From: Bacillota bacterium
Lineage (GTDB): Bacteria > Bacillota > Dehalobacteriia > UBA4068
NCBI GenBank assembly: GCA_009778255.1
Contig: WRKD01000172.1
Location: forward strand, 1 to 12,453
DNA: 12,453 bases
Direction of reading: 5' to 3'
A program made the translations under genes and the position numbers. This document shows, piece after piece, positions 6,131-12,440 of this stretch (the first letter of the stretch is position 1; each line of letters begins with the position of its first letter). The notes beneath the pieces are model-generated. The model did no database searches. It worked only from the letters and a program-made list of their open reading frames with translations, and was not told the DNA's origin.

Positions 6131-6391
6131 ATGAAAGAGAGTTCACTTAAAGCAATTGTTTCCATTTTATTGCTGGCCCTGTTGGTAATTTTGGCTTTAA
6201 GCGGCGCCTTGCTGTATTTTGGCAAAACCGGTCAAGTTTGGGGTATAGCGCGTTATGCTTTACGCAATGCCCATACCGTAGCGGCGCTGGCAGCCATACT
6301 AGTGGCAGCGCTGCATCTTTTTTTGAACCGCCGTTTCTTTTTGCGGGGCTTATCCGCTTTGTTTACGGCAAACCGTCAAGCGCCGAAATGA
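6131..6391 (+). CDS. Small two-helix membrane protein, DUF4405-like, candidate heme b binder
   Basis: An 86-residue integral membrane protein with two hydrophobic helices, about residues 8-30 and 47-66. The second helix reads RNAHTVAALAAILVAALHLF, with H48 and H62 separated by 14 positions, and is followed by NRRFF. This His-rich helix and trailing aromatic/basic patch resemble the DUF4405 family. The 14-residue His spacing on one helix is the spacing used in cytochrome b to contact two stacked hemes. If it binds heme it would need to dimerise, since a single helix supplies only half of the ligands. GGAG lies eight bases before the ATG at 6131; a TTG six bases upstream is too close to that site. 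It sits between the FMN-binding and SUOX-like genes with about 10 bases on either side. Heme binding is inference. Confidence 0.6.
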   Translation: MKESSLKAIVSILLLALLVILALSGALLYFGKTGQVWGIARYALRNAHTVAALAAILVAALHLFLNRRFFLRGLSALFTANRQAPK

Positions 6392-6400
6392 GAGGGCAGA

Positions 6401-6925
6401 ATGAAAAAAGCAGATAAAAATATATACCTGATCTTGGTCTTATTGCTGATCATGATCATAACAGTAGCTTATTTTCAACGGGGAGACGCCGAGCTTAAAC
6501 GGGCCTTGGCAGAAAACCGCCAGTTTCTGGTGCTGCAAGATGGGGCGACAGTGGCTACTGTATCTTTGCAAGATTTGCTCGATTTACAGCCGCAGGAATT
6601 TACCACCAGATTTGCCACCAGTATCAGCGAACCCCGCGAAGTTACCCTCCAAGGTGTGGAGCTGCGAGATCTTTTAGCCGCTTTGAATATAGACATGGCA
6701 TATGCCCGTTTTTATATATTTTCCGGTTTAGACGGCTACTATTCGCCACTTAGCCGCGGGGAAGTAGAAAAAGAACAAAGTATTTATATTTGCCTAGCCA
6801 TGAACGGCGAATTATTGAAAGATAGCAGTCAAGGCGGTTACGGTCCTTTTATGATGGTGATACGCGGCGCGCGTTTCGCTCAGCGCTGGTGTAAATATAT
6901 AGAAGCTGTCGATTTGAAAAAATGA
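6401..6925 (+). CDS. Membrane-anchored single SUOX-like domain protein
   Basis: A 174-residue protein with an N-terminal anchor (IYLILVLLLIMIITVAYF, 8-25) and an external SUOX-like domain: VSLQDLLDLQPQEF, TLQGVELRDLLAALNID, YIFSGLDGYYSPLSR, a MNGELL turn, then YGPFMMVIRGARFAQRWCKY (147-166) and IEAVDL. That final block corresponds to the closing strand pattern of sulfite-oxidase-type domains. The region where a catalytic enzyme has its molybdenum-ligand cysteine reads TRFATSISEP, without Cys. The anchor has no lipobox cysteine, so it should stay as an uncleaved membrane tether. It is the last gene of the cluster, followed by a hairpin with a T-rich tail. Its exact role is unknown; the architecture suggests a scaffold or redox-partner domain for the proteins encoded upstream. 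Confidence 0.7.
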   Translation: MKKADKNIYLILVLLLIMIITVAYFQRGDAELKRALAENRQFLVLQDGATVATVSLQDLLDLQPQEFTTRFATSISEPREVTLQGVELRDLLAALNIDMAYARFYIFSGLDGYYSPLSRGEVEKEQSIYICLAMNGELLKDSSQGGYGPFMMVIRGARFAQRWCKYIEAVDLKK

Positions 6926-6964
6926 TAACTCTAGTAAAATATTAGAAAAAATTAATAAAATTAT

Positions 6965-6998
6965 TAAGGTATTATTAAAATTAATACCTTATTTTATT
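6965..6998 (+). terminator. AT-rich hairpin with T-rich tail closing the lipoprotein cluster
   Basis: Stem of ten pairs (AAGGTATTA with TAATACCTT plus one closing T-A), arms 6965-6974 and 6982-6991, 7-base loop, followed by TTTTATT. It lies 40 bases after the stop codon of the last cluster gene. The low GC of the stem makes it a weak but plausible intrinsic terminator. Confidence 0.6.
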
Positions 6999-7029
6999 GG
7001 CATAAGTATAATTTGAAAGGAGAATCTAT

Positions 7030-8088
7030 ATGGATACAGCCATTATGGAAAACCGCCCTAAACGTAATAATAAGTTATTCAAGATTATTGGTTTTAGCTT
7101 ACTGGGTTTAGTTTTGCTGGTGGTATTGCTCGTAGCTGTGCTGTTTGGCGGTGAAATAGCTTCTGTTTTAACTGTAACACAAGTAGATAATACTTCTCTG
7201 TTTAGTATGGAGTATAAGGGTGATTATGGCTTAGACGATTTTTTGCAAGTGGGGGCTTCTACAGACGGCGAATTGGTGACTTTTATGTCGCAACATTTGC
7301 TTAAGGGTTTTCCGCTAAAATTCGACTTGCCCGATCTTGGTTGCAGTACCTTTTTAGCCAAGACGCCGCAAAACGAGTATATTTTCGGCCGAAATTTTGA
7401 TAACTATGATACTCCGGTGCTTATACTGACCACCAAGCCAAAAAACGCTTATGCTTCGGTTTCGGTAGTGAATTTAGCTTTTATCGGCTATAATATGGAT
7501 TTTTTGCCGCTTGGTTTAGCGAGCCGCCTTTTAACGCTGGCTGCTCCTTATGCCCCTTTAGACGGCGTAAATGAAAAAGGCCTGGCCATTGGCGTATTGC
7601 AAATCGATATCGCGCCAACCCGCCAGAATACCGGAAAAACCACTATCACCACTACATCTGCTATACGCATGCTATTGGATAAAGCCGCAACAGTAGCAGA
7701 GGCTTTGGATCTTTTACAGCAATTCGATATGTGCTCTTCCGCTAATGGCTGCTATCATTTCCAAATAGCCGATTCTACCGGGCACTCGGTTATTGTTGAA
7801 TATATTCAAGATGAATTCATTGTTCTGGAAGAAAACTGCGCCACCAATTTTTTACTTGCGCCCGGAGAATGGTATAATGTGGGCGGCGGGCAAAACCGCT
7901 ACGAAATACTTGCAGATACATTGAAAGAAACAAACGGCATAATGAGCAAAGACGAGGGAATGGACCTGCTCAACGCCGTTCATCAAAACAGTACGCAGTG
8001 GTCTGTACTTTATGATCTCACTAAAATAAAAGCAGAGCTCTGTTTGCACAAAAATTACGATACCCCATATTATTTTGAAATCAAATAA
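7030..8088 (+). CDS. Membrane-anchored linear amide C-N hydrolase (choloylglycine hydrolase/Ntn family)
   Basis: A 352-residue predicted extracytoplasmic amidase. It has a basic N-terminus, one hydrophobic helix (about 19-40), then an Ntn-hydrolase domain. The nucleophile is probably C105 in LGCSTFLAK, followed by IFGRNFDN (R121, N122, D124), LDGVNEKGLAIGV (N181), TSAIRMLLDKAATVAEALDLL, NFLLAPG and GGGQNRYEIL (R290). These blocks match choloylglycine hydrolase, penicillin acylase and C45-type relatives in order and spacing. In Ntn enzymes the Cys must become N-terminal, so an internal C105 implies cleavage of the 104-residue front part, or use of the Cys without processing. AAAGGAG precedes ATG 7030 by seven bases. 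Substrate could be an acyl-amino acid, lactone or bile-salt-like amide; none can be chosen from sequence. Its 3' end overlaps the convergent thrC end. Confidence 0.85.
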   Translation: MDTAIMENRPKRNNKLFKIIGFSLLGLVLLVVLLVAVLFGGEIASVLTVTQVDNTSLFSMEYKGDYGLDDFLQVGASTDGELVTFMSQHLLKGFPLKFDLPDLGCSTFLAKTPQNEYIFGRNFDNYDTPVLILTTKPKNAYASVSVVNLAFIGYNMDFLPLGLASRLLTLAAPYAPLDGVNEKGLAIGVLQIDIAPTRQNTGKTTITTTSAIRMLLDKAATVAEALDLLQQFDMCSSANGCYHFQIADSTGHSVIVEYIQDEFIVLEENCATNFLLAPGEWYNVGGGQNRYEILADTLKETNGIMSKDEGMDLLNAVHQNSTQWSVLYDLTKIKAELCLHKNYDTPYYFEIK

Positions 8089-9586
8089 TTTGCAATAATT
8101 CAATTACTGCTTGTTCCATATGCCGGGGTTCTATTTCTTGGCGCGGGCGCAGCGTAAGCTGGGTCAGCTCGGCTAAAGGCTTTGGTATAGCCACTTTACT
8201 GCGCAAAGAAAGCCGCTCCAGTTGCTGTTCGCTGTTTAAGCCACTAGCGGGTATGCCCAGAGCCTCTAAAACAGCGGCAGGGAATTTATATGGGCTGGCA
8301 GTGGCAATAAGCAGCAACGGTACATTTTCCGCCGGGTCGAAATAATCGCTGGCTACCGTAAAGCCCACCGCGGTATGAGGGTCCAGCAAATAATCGTATT
8401 CCGCTAATACCCTCGCTATAGTCGGCGCCGCTTTATTCCAGGCGGCGCTGCCGCCATACAGCAGGTTTTGCCAGTTTTGCTGATGCTCTTTACCAATTTG
8501 CAGGCAGCCCAAAACGGCAAACTGCCGCAGATCGGCCGCTAATAAAGCTCCGTTGCGCCCGTACATTTCGAATAAAAAGCGTTCGAAATTGCTGGATACC
8601 AATATATCCATAGAGGGGCTGGCCGTTTTATAAAAAGGGCGGCGGCTATTATAAAGCCCGGTAGCCAGGGCTTCCTTTAGTACATCGTTTTCATTAGAAG
8701 CGCAGATCAGCCTGCGCAGGGGTAGGCCCATACGCAAAGCATAATAAGCAGCCAGTATATTGCCAAAATTACCGGTGGGCACGGCGATATCGATGCTTTG
8801 TGAAAATTGTATACGCCCTTGCTTCAGCATTTGTGCATATGCATAGTAATAATATACTATTTGCGGCAACAGCCGGCCAAAATTGATGGAATTGGCCGAA
8901 GAAAAGCATTTATCAGCTTTTTGTAAACGCTCCCTAAGGCTGGCGTTAGCAAAAATGGCTTTTACCCCGTTTTGACAATCATCAAAATTACCGCGTATCG
9001 CCACAGCAAAGGTAGAGGATCCGCCGCCGCTTCGCATCTGTTTCTCCTGCATTTCGCTTACACCGCCCGCGGGATAAAAGACGATAACCTGATAGCCCTT
9101 TGCCTTGGCAAAGCCTTCCTGGGCTGCTTTTCCCGTATCTCCGGATGTAGCTACCAAGATCACTGTTTCAGTGCTTGTTTTCATTTTTGCCGCGGAAAGC
9201 GACATCAAATGAGGCAGCACCGCCAAGGCCATATCTTTAAAAGCGCAGGTAGGGCCATGAAATAATTCCAATACCGTAAAAGGGCCCACCTGTACAATTG
9301 GCGCTACCGCAGACGGGAAAGAACCGTTGGCATAGGCCTTTGTAATAGCATCGGTGATTTCTGCTGTAGTAAATTCAGGCAAATAAAGAGCGAAAATATC
9401 TTGCGCTACTTCGGCATAGCTTTTTTGTGCTAAATTTGCGGGAAAATAGCAGGGGAAAACATTTTCCCCATTTTCTCCTGCTGCTTGCGGGGAATAAAGA
9501 CCGCCGTCTGCGGCTAAGCCGCGCAATATGGCTTGGGCGCCGCTTACCGGGCTAGCTTGGCTGTCGCGGGTACTTATATATAACAT
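8081..9586 (-). CDS. thrC: Threonine synthase
   Basis: Threonine synthase converts O-phospho-L-homoserine and water to L-threonine and phosphate, the last step of threonine synthesis, using pyridoxal phosphate in the cytoplasm. This is the long form (501 residues). It starts with the family's N-terminal block (ISTRDSQ, then AILRGLAADGGLYSP). ELFHGPTCAFKDMA contains the PLP lysine K117. VATSGDTGKAA (145-155) and the phosphate-cradle PTGNFGN (270-276) follow, with SANSINFGRLLPQIVYYYYA (230-249) and SPSMDILVSSNFERFLFE (323-340) as typical class markers. AAGGAG, overlapping the trmB stop, lies nine bases before the ATG, so it is expressed with trmB. The gene is complete and unremarkable except for its 8-base 3' overlap with the convergent hydrolase gene. 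Confidence 0.97.
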   Translation of the reverse strand: MLYISTRDSQASPVSGAQAILRGLAADGGLYSPQAAGENGENVFPCYFPANLAQKSYAEVAQDIFALYLPEFTTAEITDAITKAYANGSFPSAVAPIVQVGPFTVLELFHGPTCAFKDMALAVLPHLMSLSAAKMKTSTETVILVATSGDTGKAAQEGFAKAKGYQVIVFYPAGGVSEMQEKQMRSGGGSSTFAVAIRGNFDDCQNGVKAIFANASLRERLQKADKCFSSANSINFGRLLPQIVYYYYAYAQMLKQGRIQFSQSIDIAVPTGNFGNILAAYYALRMGLPLRRLICASNENDVLKEALATGLYNSRRPFYKTASPSMDILVSSNFERFLFEMYGRNGALLAADLRQFAVLGCLQIGKEHQQNWQNLLYGGSAAWNKAAPTIARVLAEYDYLLDPHTAVGFTVASDYFDPAENVPLLLIATASPYKFPAAVLEALGIPASGLNSEQQLERLSLRSKVAIPKPLAELTQLTLRPRQEIEPRHMEQAVIELLQII

Positions 9587-9599
9587 ACGAATATTCTCC

Positions 9600-10238
9600 T
9601 TAGTGGGGTTTCATGAATTGCGCATAGTAAATACGCCGCCCAAAGGCGCGAAAACGCTCTTCATAATAGGTGCTTATTTCTTCTAATATTTCGGGGCCGT
9701 TTTCCGCGGCTTTTGGCGTAAGAAAGCCTGCTTCATTAAATACATTGCAGGACCAATCATAAAAAGCCGCGTCGTCTGTCTTGAAGATCAAGCGTCCGGC
9801 GGGCTCAAGTACTTGTAGATATTGCCGCGCAAAAGTCGGCGCGGTTAGGCGTCTTTTGGCGTGGCGGCTTTTGGGCCAAGGGTCGGGGAAGAAGAGATAA
9901 AGCGTATGGATTTCCTGCGGCGCGCATATATTGGTCAGCTGCGCCGCCTCGCCCAGCAATATGCGTAAATTTTCAGGATACGGCTGTTTAAGGCGCTTTA
10001 AAAGCCACAATAAAGGCTCGGCGCGCCTTTCCAGGCCCAAATAATTATGCTCGGGATGCGCGAGCGCCATGGCCTCTAAAAAATGCCCTTGCCCCATGCC
10101 CAGCTCTACATGGAGCGGTTTATTTGCCCCAAAAACCTGAGGCCAGCAGCCGGGCAGTTTATAGGCCTCTTGTTCCGTTATAGCCAAGGCATGTTCGTTT
10201 ACCAAAGAACGCGCCTGAGGTATACGTCGCAAACGCAT
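9600..10238 (-). CDS. trmB: tRNA (guanine-N7-)-methyltransferase
   Basis: TrmB uses S-adenosylmethionine to methylate G46 of tRNAs, stabilising the variable loop. At 212 residues it has the normal bacterial size. The SAM-binding motif is VELGMGQGHFLE (44-55). The family hallmark FFPDPWPKSRHAKRRL spans 116-131. Next come FKTDDAAFYDW and the C-terminal TYYEERFRAFGRRIYY, which places the conserved YE..F...G signature at the end. The best ribosome-binding candidate (AAAAGGGG) is 12 bases from the ATG, longer than ideal, so translation may be modest or coupled to the upstream gene 35 bases away. The stop codon is part of TAAGGAG, the ribosome binding site of thrC. Placement between an unknown gene and thrC gives no functional clue beyond co-expression. 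Confidence 0.95.
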   Translation of the reverse strand: MRLRRIPQARSLVNEHALAITEQEAYKLPGCWPQVFGANKPLHVELGMGQGHFLEAMALAHPEHNYLGLERRAEPLLWLLKRLKQPYPENLRILLGEAAQLTNICAPQEIHTLYLFFPDPWPKSRHAKRRLTAPTFARQYLQVLEPAGRLIFKTDDAAFYDWSCNVFNEAGFLTPKAAENGPEILEEISTYYEERFRAFGRRIYYAQFMKPH

Positions 10239-10273
10239 CTGTTTTAAGACCCCTTTTGCTTAGTGGCTAATGA

Positions 10274-10624
10274 TTATGCCCATAAACCTTCCGCTTTTTG
10301 CGCCAGTTCGTTATCGCTTAAGCCTTCTTTTTTCAGGCGCGCTTTAATGGCCTCCTGCCAAAAAGCACTTTTTTCCTGCATTTTTTGAAATTTTTTACGG
10401 TTAAGATCTTTTTTCAGGGCGCGCGCTTGCGCATTGCCACTCATTATACCGCAAATGGCCTGTGCCTGGACTAATTCATCTGTATTGAATTGCATATAAT
10501 CTTCTTGAAGGCAATTCATTACATCCTGATAATAAGTGAAAAAGAGAGAAAACTCCAGCTCTTCTTCCATCTTAACAAATTCTTTCATTTTAATATATAA
10601 GCTTTCCATAGTAACAATTTCCAT
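10274..10624 (-). CDS. Hypothetical 116-residue helical protein
   Basis: I do not recognise this protein. It has no signal peptide or membrane segment and appears almost wholly helical. The first half is acidic with aromatic residues (KMEEELEFSLFFTYYQDVMN); the second is strongly charged and basic (ARALKKDLNRKKFQKMQEK), then LKKEGLSDNELAQKAEGLW at the end. There is no zinc, nucleotide or catalytic motif. It is likely real: GGAGGT lies six bases before the ATG at 10624, it fills the interval between rnpB and trmB, and it points in the same direction with a 35-base gap to trmB. A soluble adaptor or regulator role is possible, but nothing supports a specific function. An unfolded or fragmentary gene is less likely given the strong translation signal. 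Confidence 0.6.
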   Translation of the reverse strand: MEIVTMESLYIKMKEFVKMEEELEFSLFFTYYQDVMNCLQEDYMQFNTDELVQAQAICGIMSGNAQARALKKDLNRKKFQKMQEKSAFWQEAIKARLKKEGLSDNELAQKAEGLWA

Positions 10625-10721
10625 TTAAATACCTCCGCTATAACTTAATGCCAGCTCACCACATCATTGTTATAGTATTGAAGCATCATACTACTGGCGG
10701 GCCTCATTTTGTTTATGTATA

Positions 10722-11091
10722 TCGCCGAGCAAGTCTATAAGCCGGGTTCTGTCTTGGATGAACATCAATCTTGGGCTGCCGTTGCCGGCAACCTCTAGCA
10801 ACCCTTACTTTCAAGCGAAGCGGGCAACTTCCGGGGTTAAAACCCCTGCTTAAAAGGTCCATATGGGTCTTGCTCCGGATGGGGTTTGCTTGGCCAGCCG
10901 GTCTCCCGGCTGCCGGTGCGCTCTTACCGCACCGTTCCACCCTTACCGACCCCTAAATAAGGGGGCGGCGGTTTTTTTCTGTGCACTTTCCTTAGGGTCG
11001 CCCCCACCGGCCGTTAGCCGGCATCCCGCCCTATGGAGCCCGGACTTTCCTCAAGCATTTTTGCCTGCGTTCATCCGGCTTACTCGGCGAA
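10722..11091 (-). ncRNA. rnpB: RNase P RNA (bacterial type A-like)
   Basis: The catalytic RNA that removes 5' leaders from precursor tRNAs. Landmarks on the minus strand: GAGGAAAGTCCGGGC (11052-11038), the universal 5' conserved block; the P8/P9 area AAGGGTGGAACGGTGCGG followed by TAAGAGCGCACCGG; and the conserved 3' block GACAGAACCCGGCTTATAGA (10753-10734). The ends were set by the P1 helix: CGCCGAGTAAG at the 5' side pairs with CTTGCTCGGCG at the 3' side over 11 positions, with one T-G wobble. The layout fits type A better than the Bacillus type B. Its 5' end comes about ten bases after the stop of the upstream gene. No clear promoter fits that gap, so it may be processed from a longer transcript. 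Boundaries are accurate to a few bases. Confidence 0.95.
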
Positions 11092-11101
11092 TATACTACA
11101 C

Positions 11102-11707
11102 TTAAACAAAGGAGCTAGCCTGCATTTTTTCGTTTTGATATGCTTCCTCGGCTAGGCGCTTACGGTATATTTTAATTTCCGCGCCGTATTTATTCTCTGG
11201 ATTATTTTGAAAATTGAACATAGGTATACTGTATTGTATCAGAGATTTCAATGTATCCCCTACTATATCTTCAGATACTTCATAGAAGGCGAGGGTAAAA
11301 TTATCGCGCATCCATTCGGTTAGTTTATCTTCACTTTTAGGATCCAGCATATAGTTGTCATAACGGTCATTATCTTCTTCGTCTGTAGAACGCGGTAAAG
11401 AAACAAGTTCCAGTTTATTTGCCAACAAGGCTGCCAGCGAACGGCGAATGGTTGAAGAGCCTGTAGTGCCGCTTTGGAAATGGCGCGAACTGTTATATTT
11501 GCTTTGGCCAATAAAAACTACCCGGGGTTTTTGCTCTCCCCATAAACTGCCACCGCCCAGTTCCGTGCCGGTATAAGCCACAAAATATATGCCATTTCCT
11601 CTGTTTAAACCGTTAATGATCGCTTCTTGTGGTTCCTCCAGGCGGCTAAGTATTTCTTCCGTAACCGCCCGGCAGTACTCCCAGGTGATATTTTCCGCTC
11701 CCTGCAT
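11102..11707 (-). CDS. GIY-YIG nuclease-like protein
   Basis: A 201-residue soluble protein (numbered from ATG 11707). GIYFVAYTG (39-47) followed by PRVVFIGQSK (61-70) matches the two strand signatures of the GIY-YIG fold, with FIG in place of YIG. Then come SSRHFQSGTTGSSTIRRSLA (74-93), LPRS, YDNYMLDPKSEDKLTEWM with a candidate catalytic glutamate, LAFYEV and SIPMFNFQNN near the end. This order is that of a stand-alone GIY-YIG-like family seen in diverse bacteria whose function is unknown to me; DNA cleavage is a family-level inference. ATG 11707 has GGAG nine bases upstream. The earlier ATG 11716 abuts that GGAG and cannot use it. The ribosome binding site overlaps the hpt stop codon (TAAGGAG), so the two genes are co-transcribed. 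rnpB follows directly. Confidence 0.72.
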   Translation of the reverse strand: MQGAENITWEYCRAVTEEILSRLEEPQEAIINGLNRGNGIYFVAYTGTELGGGSLWGEQKPRVVFIGQSKYNSSRHFQSGTTGSSTIRRSLAALLANKLELVSLPRSTDEEDNDRYDNYMLDPKSEDKLTEWMRDNFTLAFYEVSEDIVGDTLKSLIQYSIPMFNFQNNPENKYGAEIKIYRKRLAEEAYQNEKMQASSFV

Positions 11708-11720
11708 AGCTATCATCTCC

Positions 11721-12287
11721 TTATCTATATATTTCTGGTTTTAATACGCCAATATAAGGTAAATGCCGGTAATGCCCGGCGTAATCCAGGCCATAACCTA
11801 CTACGAATTCATCGGGTATTTCAAAGCCGCAATAATCCACCTGTATTTCTACTTTACGGCGGGAAGGTTTATTCAAAAGAGCGCATACGGCTAAGCTTTG
11901 GGGTTTTCGGGCATGCAGCACATCTAAAAGATTATTTAAAGTCAGGCCGGTATCTACAATATCTTCTACTACCAGCACATGCTGGCCTTCTATGCTTTCA
12001 GAGATATCTTTTAAAATACGTACCGCCCCTGAAGTAGTGGTAGAACCACCATAGCTGCTTATAGCCATAAAATCGATAGTTAGCGGTAAAGATATCTGGC
12101 GGATCAAGTCGCTCATGAAGATTACCGCGCCGCGTAATATGCCAACCACTACTAAACCGGTTTTTTCTTGAGCCCGATAATGATCGCTGATATTTTTAGC
12201 TATAACTTCAACACGGTTTTTGATTTCTTCTGCACTAAGAATTATTCTTGCCAAGTGTTCACATTGCGAAGGCTGCTCTTTTTCCAC
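11721..12287 (-). CDS. hpt: Hypoxanthine (guanine) phosphoribosyltransferase
   Basis: Hpt salvages hypoxanthine and guanine by joining them to PRPP, giving IMP and GMP in the cytoplasm. The protein has 188 residues, normal for the family. LRGAVIFMSDL (51-61) and the flexible-loop SSYGGSTTTSG (77-87) precede the PRPP-binding loop VLVVEDIVDTGLTL (104-117). NKPSRRK (139-145), then PDEFVVGYGLDYAGHYRHLP (158-177) and YIGVL, form the base-binding end. The start is GTG at 12287, set by AAGGAGG seven bases upstream; an overlapping ATG is out of frame. In many Bacillota hpt lies between tilS and ftsH; here neither is seen downstream, and a GIY-YIG-like gene and rnpB follow instead. The upstream region carries nested inverted repeats that might affect its expression. 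Confidence 0.96.
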   Translation of the reverse strand: MEKEQPSQCEHLARIILSAEEIKNRVEVIAKNISDHYRAQEKTGLVVVGILRGAVIFMSDLIRQISLPLTIDFMAISSYGGSTTTSGAVRILKDISESIEGQHVLVVEDIVDTGLTLNNLLDVLHARKPQSLAVCALLNKPSRRKVEIQVDYCGFEIPDEFVVGYGLDYAGHYRHLPYIGVLKPEIYR

Positions 12288-12308
12288 ATACCCACCTCCT
12301 TATATTTG

Positions 12309-12396
12309 TTATTCTGGATGGGTTAATAAAACCCTTTTTGTTTACGGCATAAACAAGTTATTTATTGCTAAAGGGCACCTCTAGAAACCAGAATAA
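12309..12396 (-). promoter_or_regulatory. Nested inverted repeats upstream of hpt, possible alternative-fold leader
   Basis: A 9-bp outer inverted repeat, TTATTCTGG/CCAGAATAA (12309-12317 and 12388-12396), encloses a 6-bp stem CCCTTT/AAAGGG (12332-12337 and 12370-12375). That stem in turn encloses a 7-bp hairpin TTGTTTA/TAAACAA (12338-12344 and 12350-12356). A separate 5-bp stem GGGTT/AACCC (12320-12324 and 12330-12334) shares three bases with the middle stem, so the two exclude each other. The element ends only eight bases from the hpt ribosome binding site. No known riboswitch consensus was recognised. Confidence 0.4.
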
Positions 12397-12440
12397 ACAC
12401 TAACAAAATGATCAAAATGAGACTAATTACCTAAATATCC

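Noticed and set aside
7007..7012. TATAAT as promoter of the amide hydrolase gene
   Set aside because: No -35 box at correct spacing, and transcription would start on top of the ribosome binding site. The true promoter was not found.
10950..10978. Plus-strand hairpin CCCCT/AGGGG followed by seven T, looking like a terminator
   Set aside because: It lies inside rnpB on the opposite strand and is explained by an RNase P RNA helix; no plus-strand gene precedes it.
10713..11105. Open frames on both strands across the RNase P RNA
   Set aside because: They are translations of a structural RNA gene with strongly conserved landmarks.
12320..12342. Plus-strand stem GGGTT/AACCC followed by TTTTTGTTT as an intrinsic terminator
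   Set aside because: Only a 5-bp stem, and no plus-strand gene ends nearby. It is better seen as part of the nested repeats upstream of hpt.
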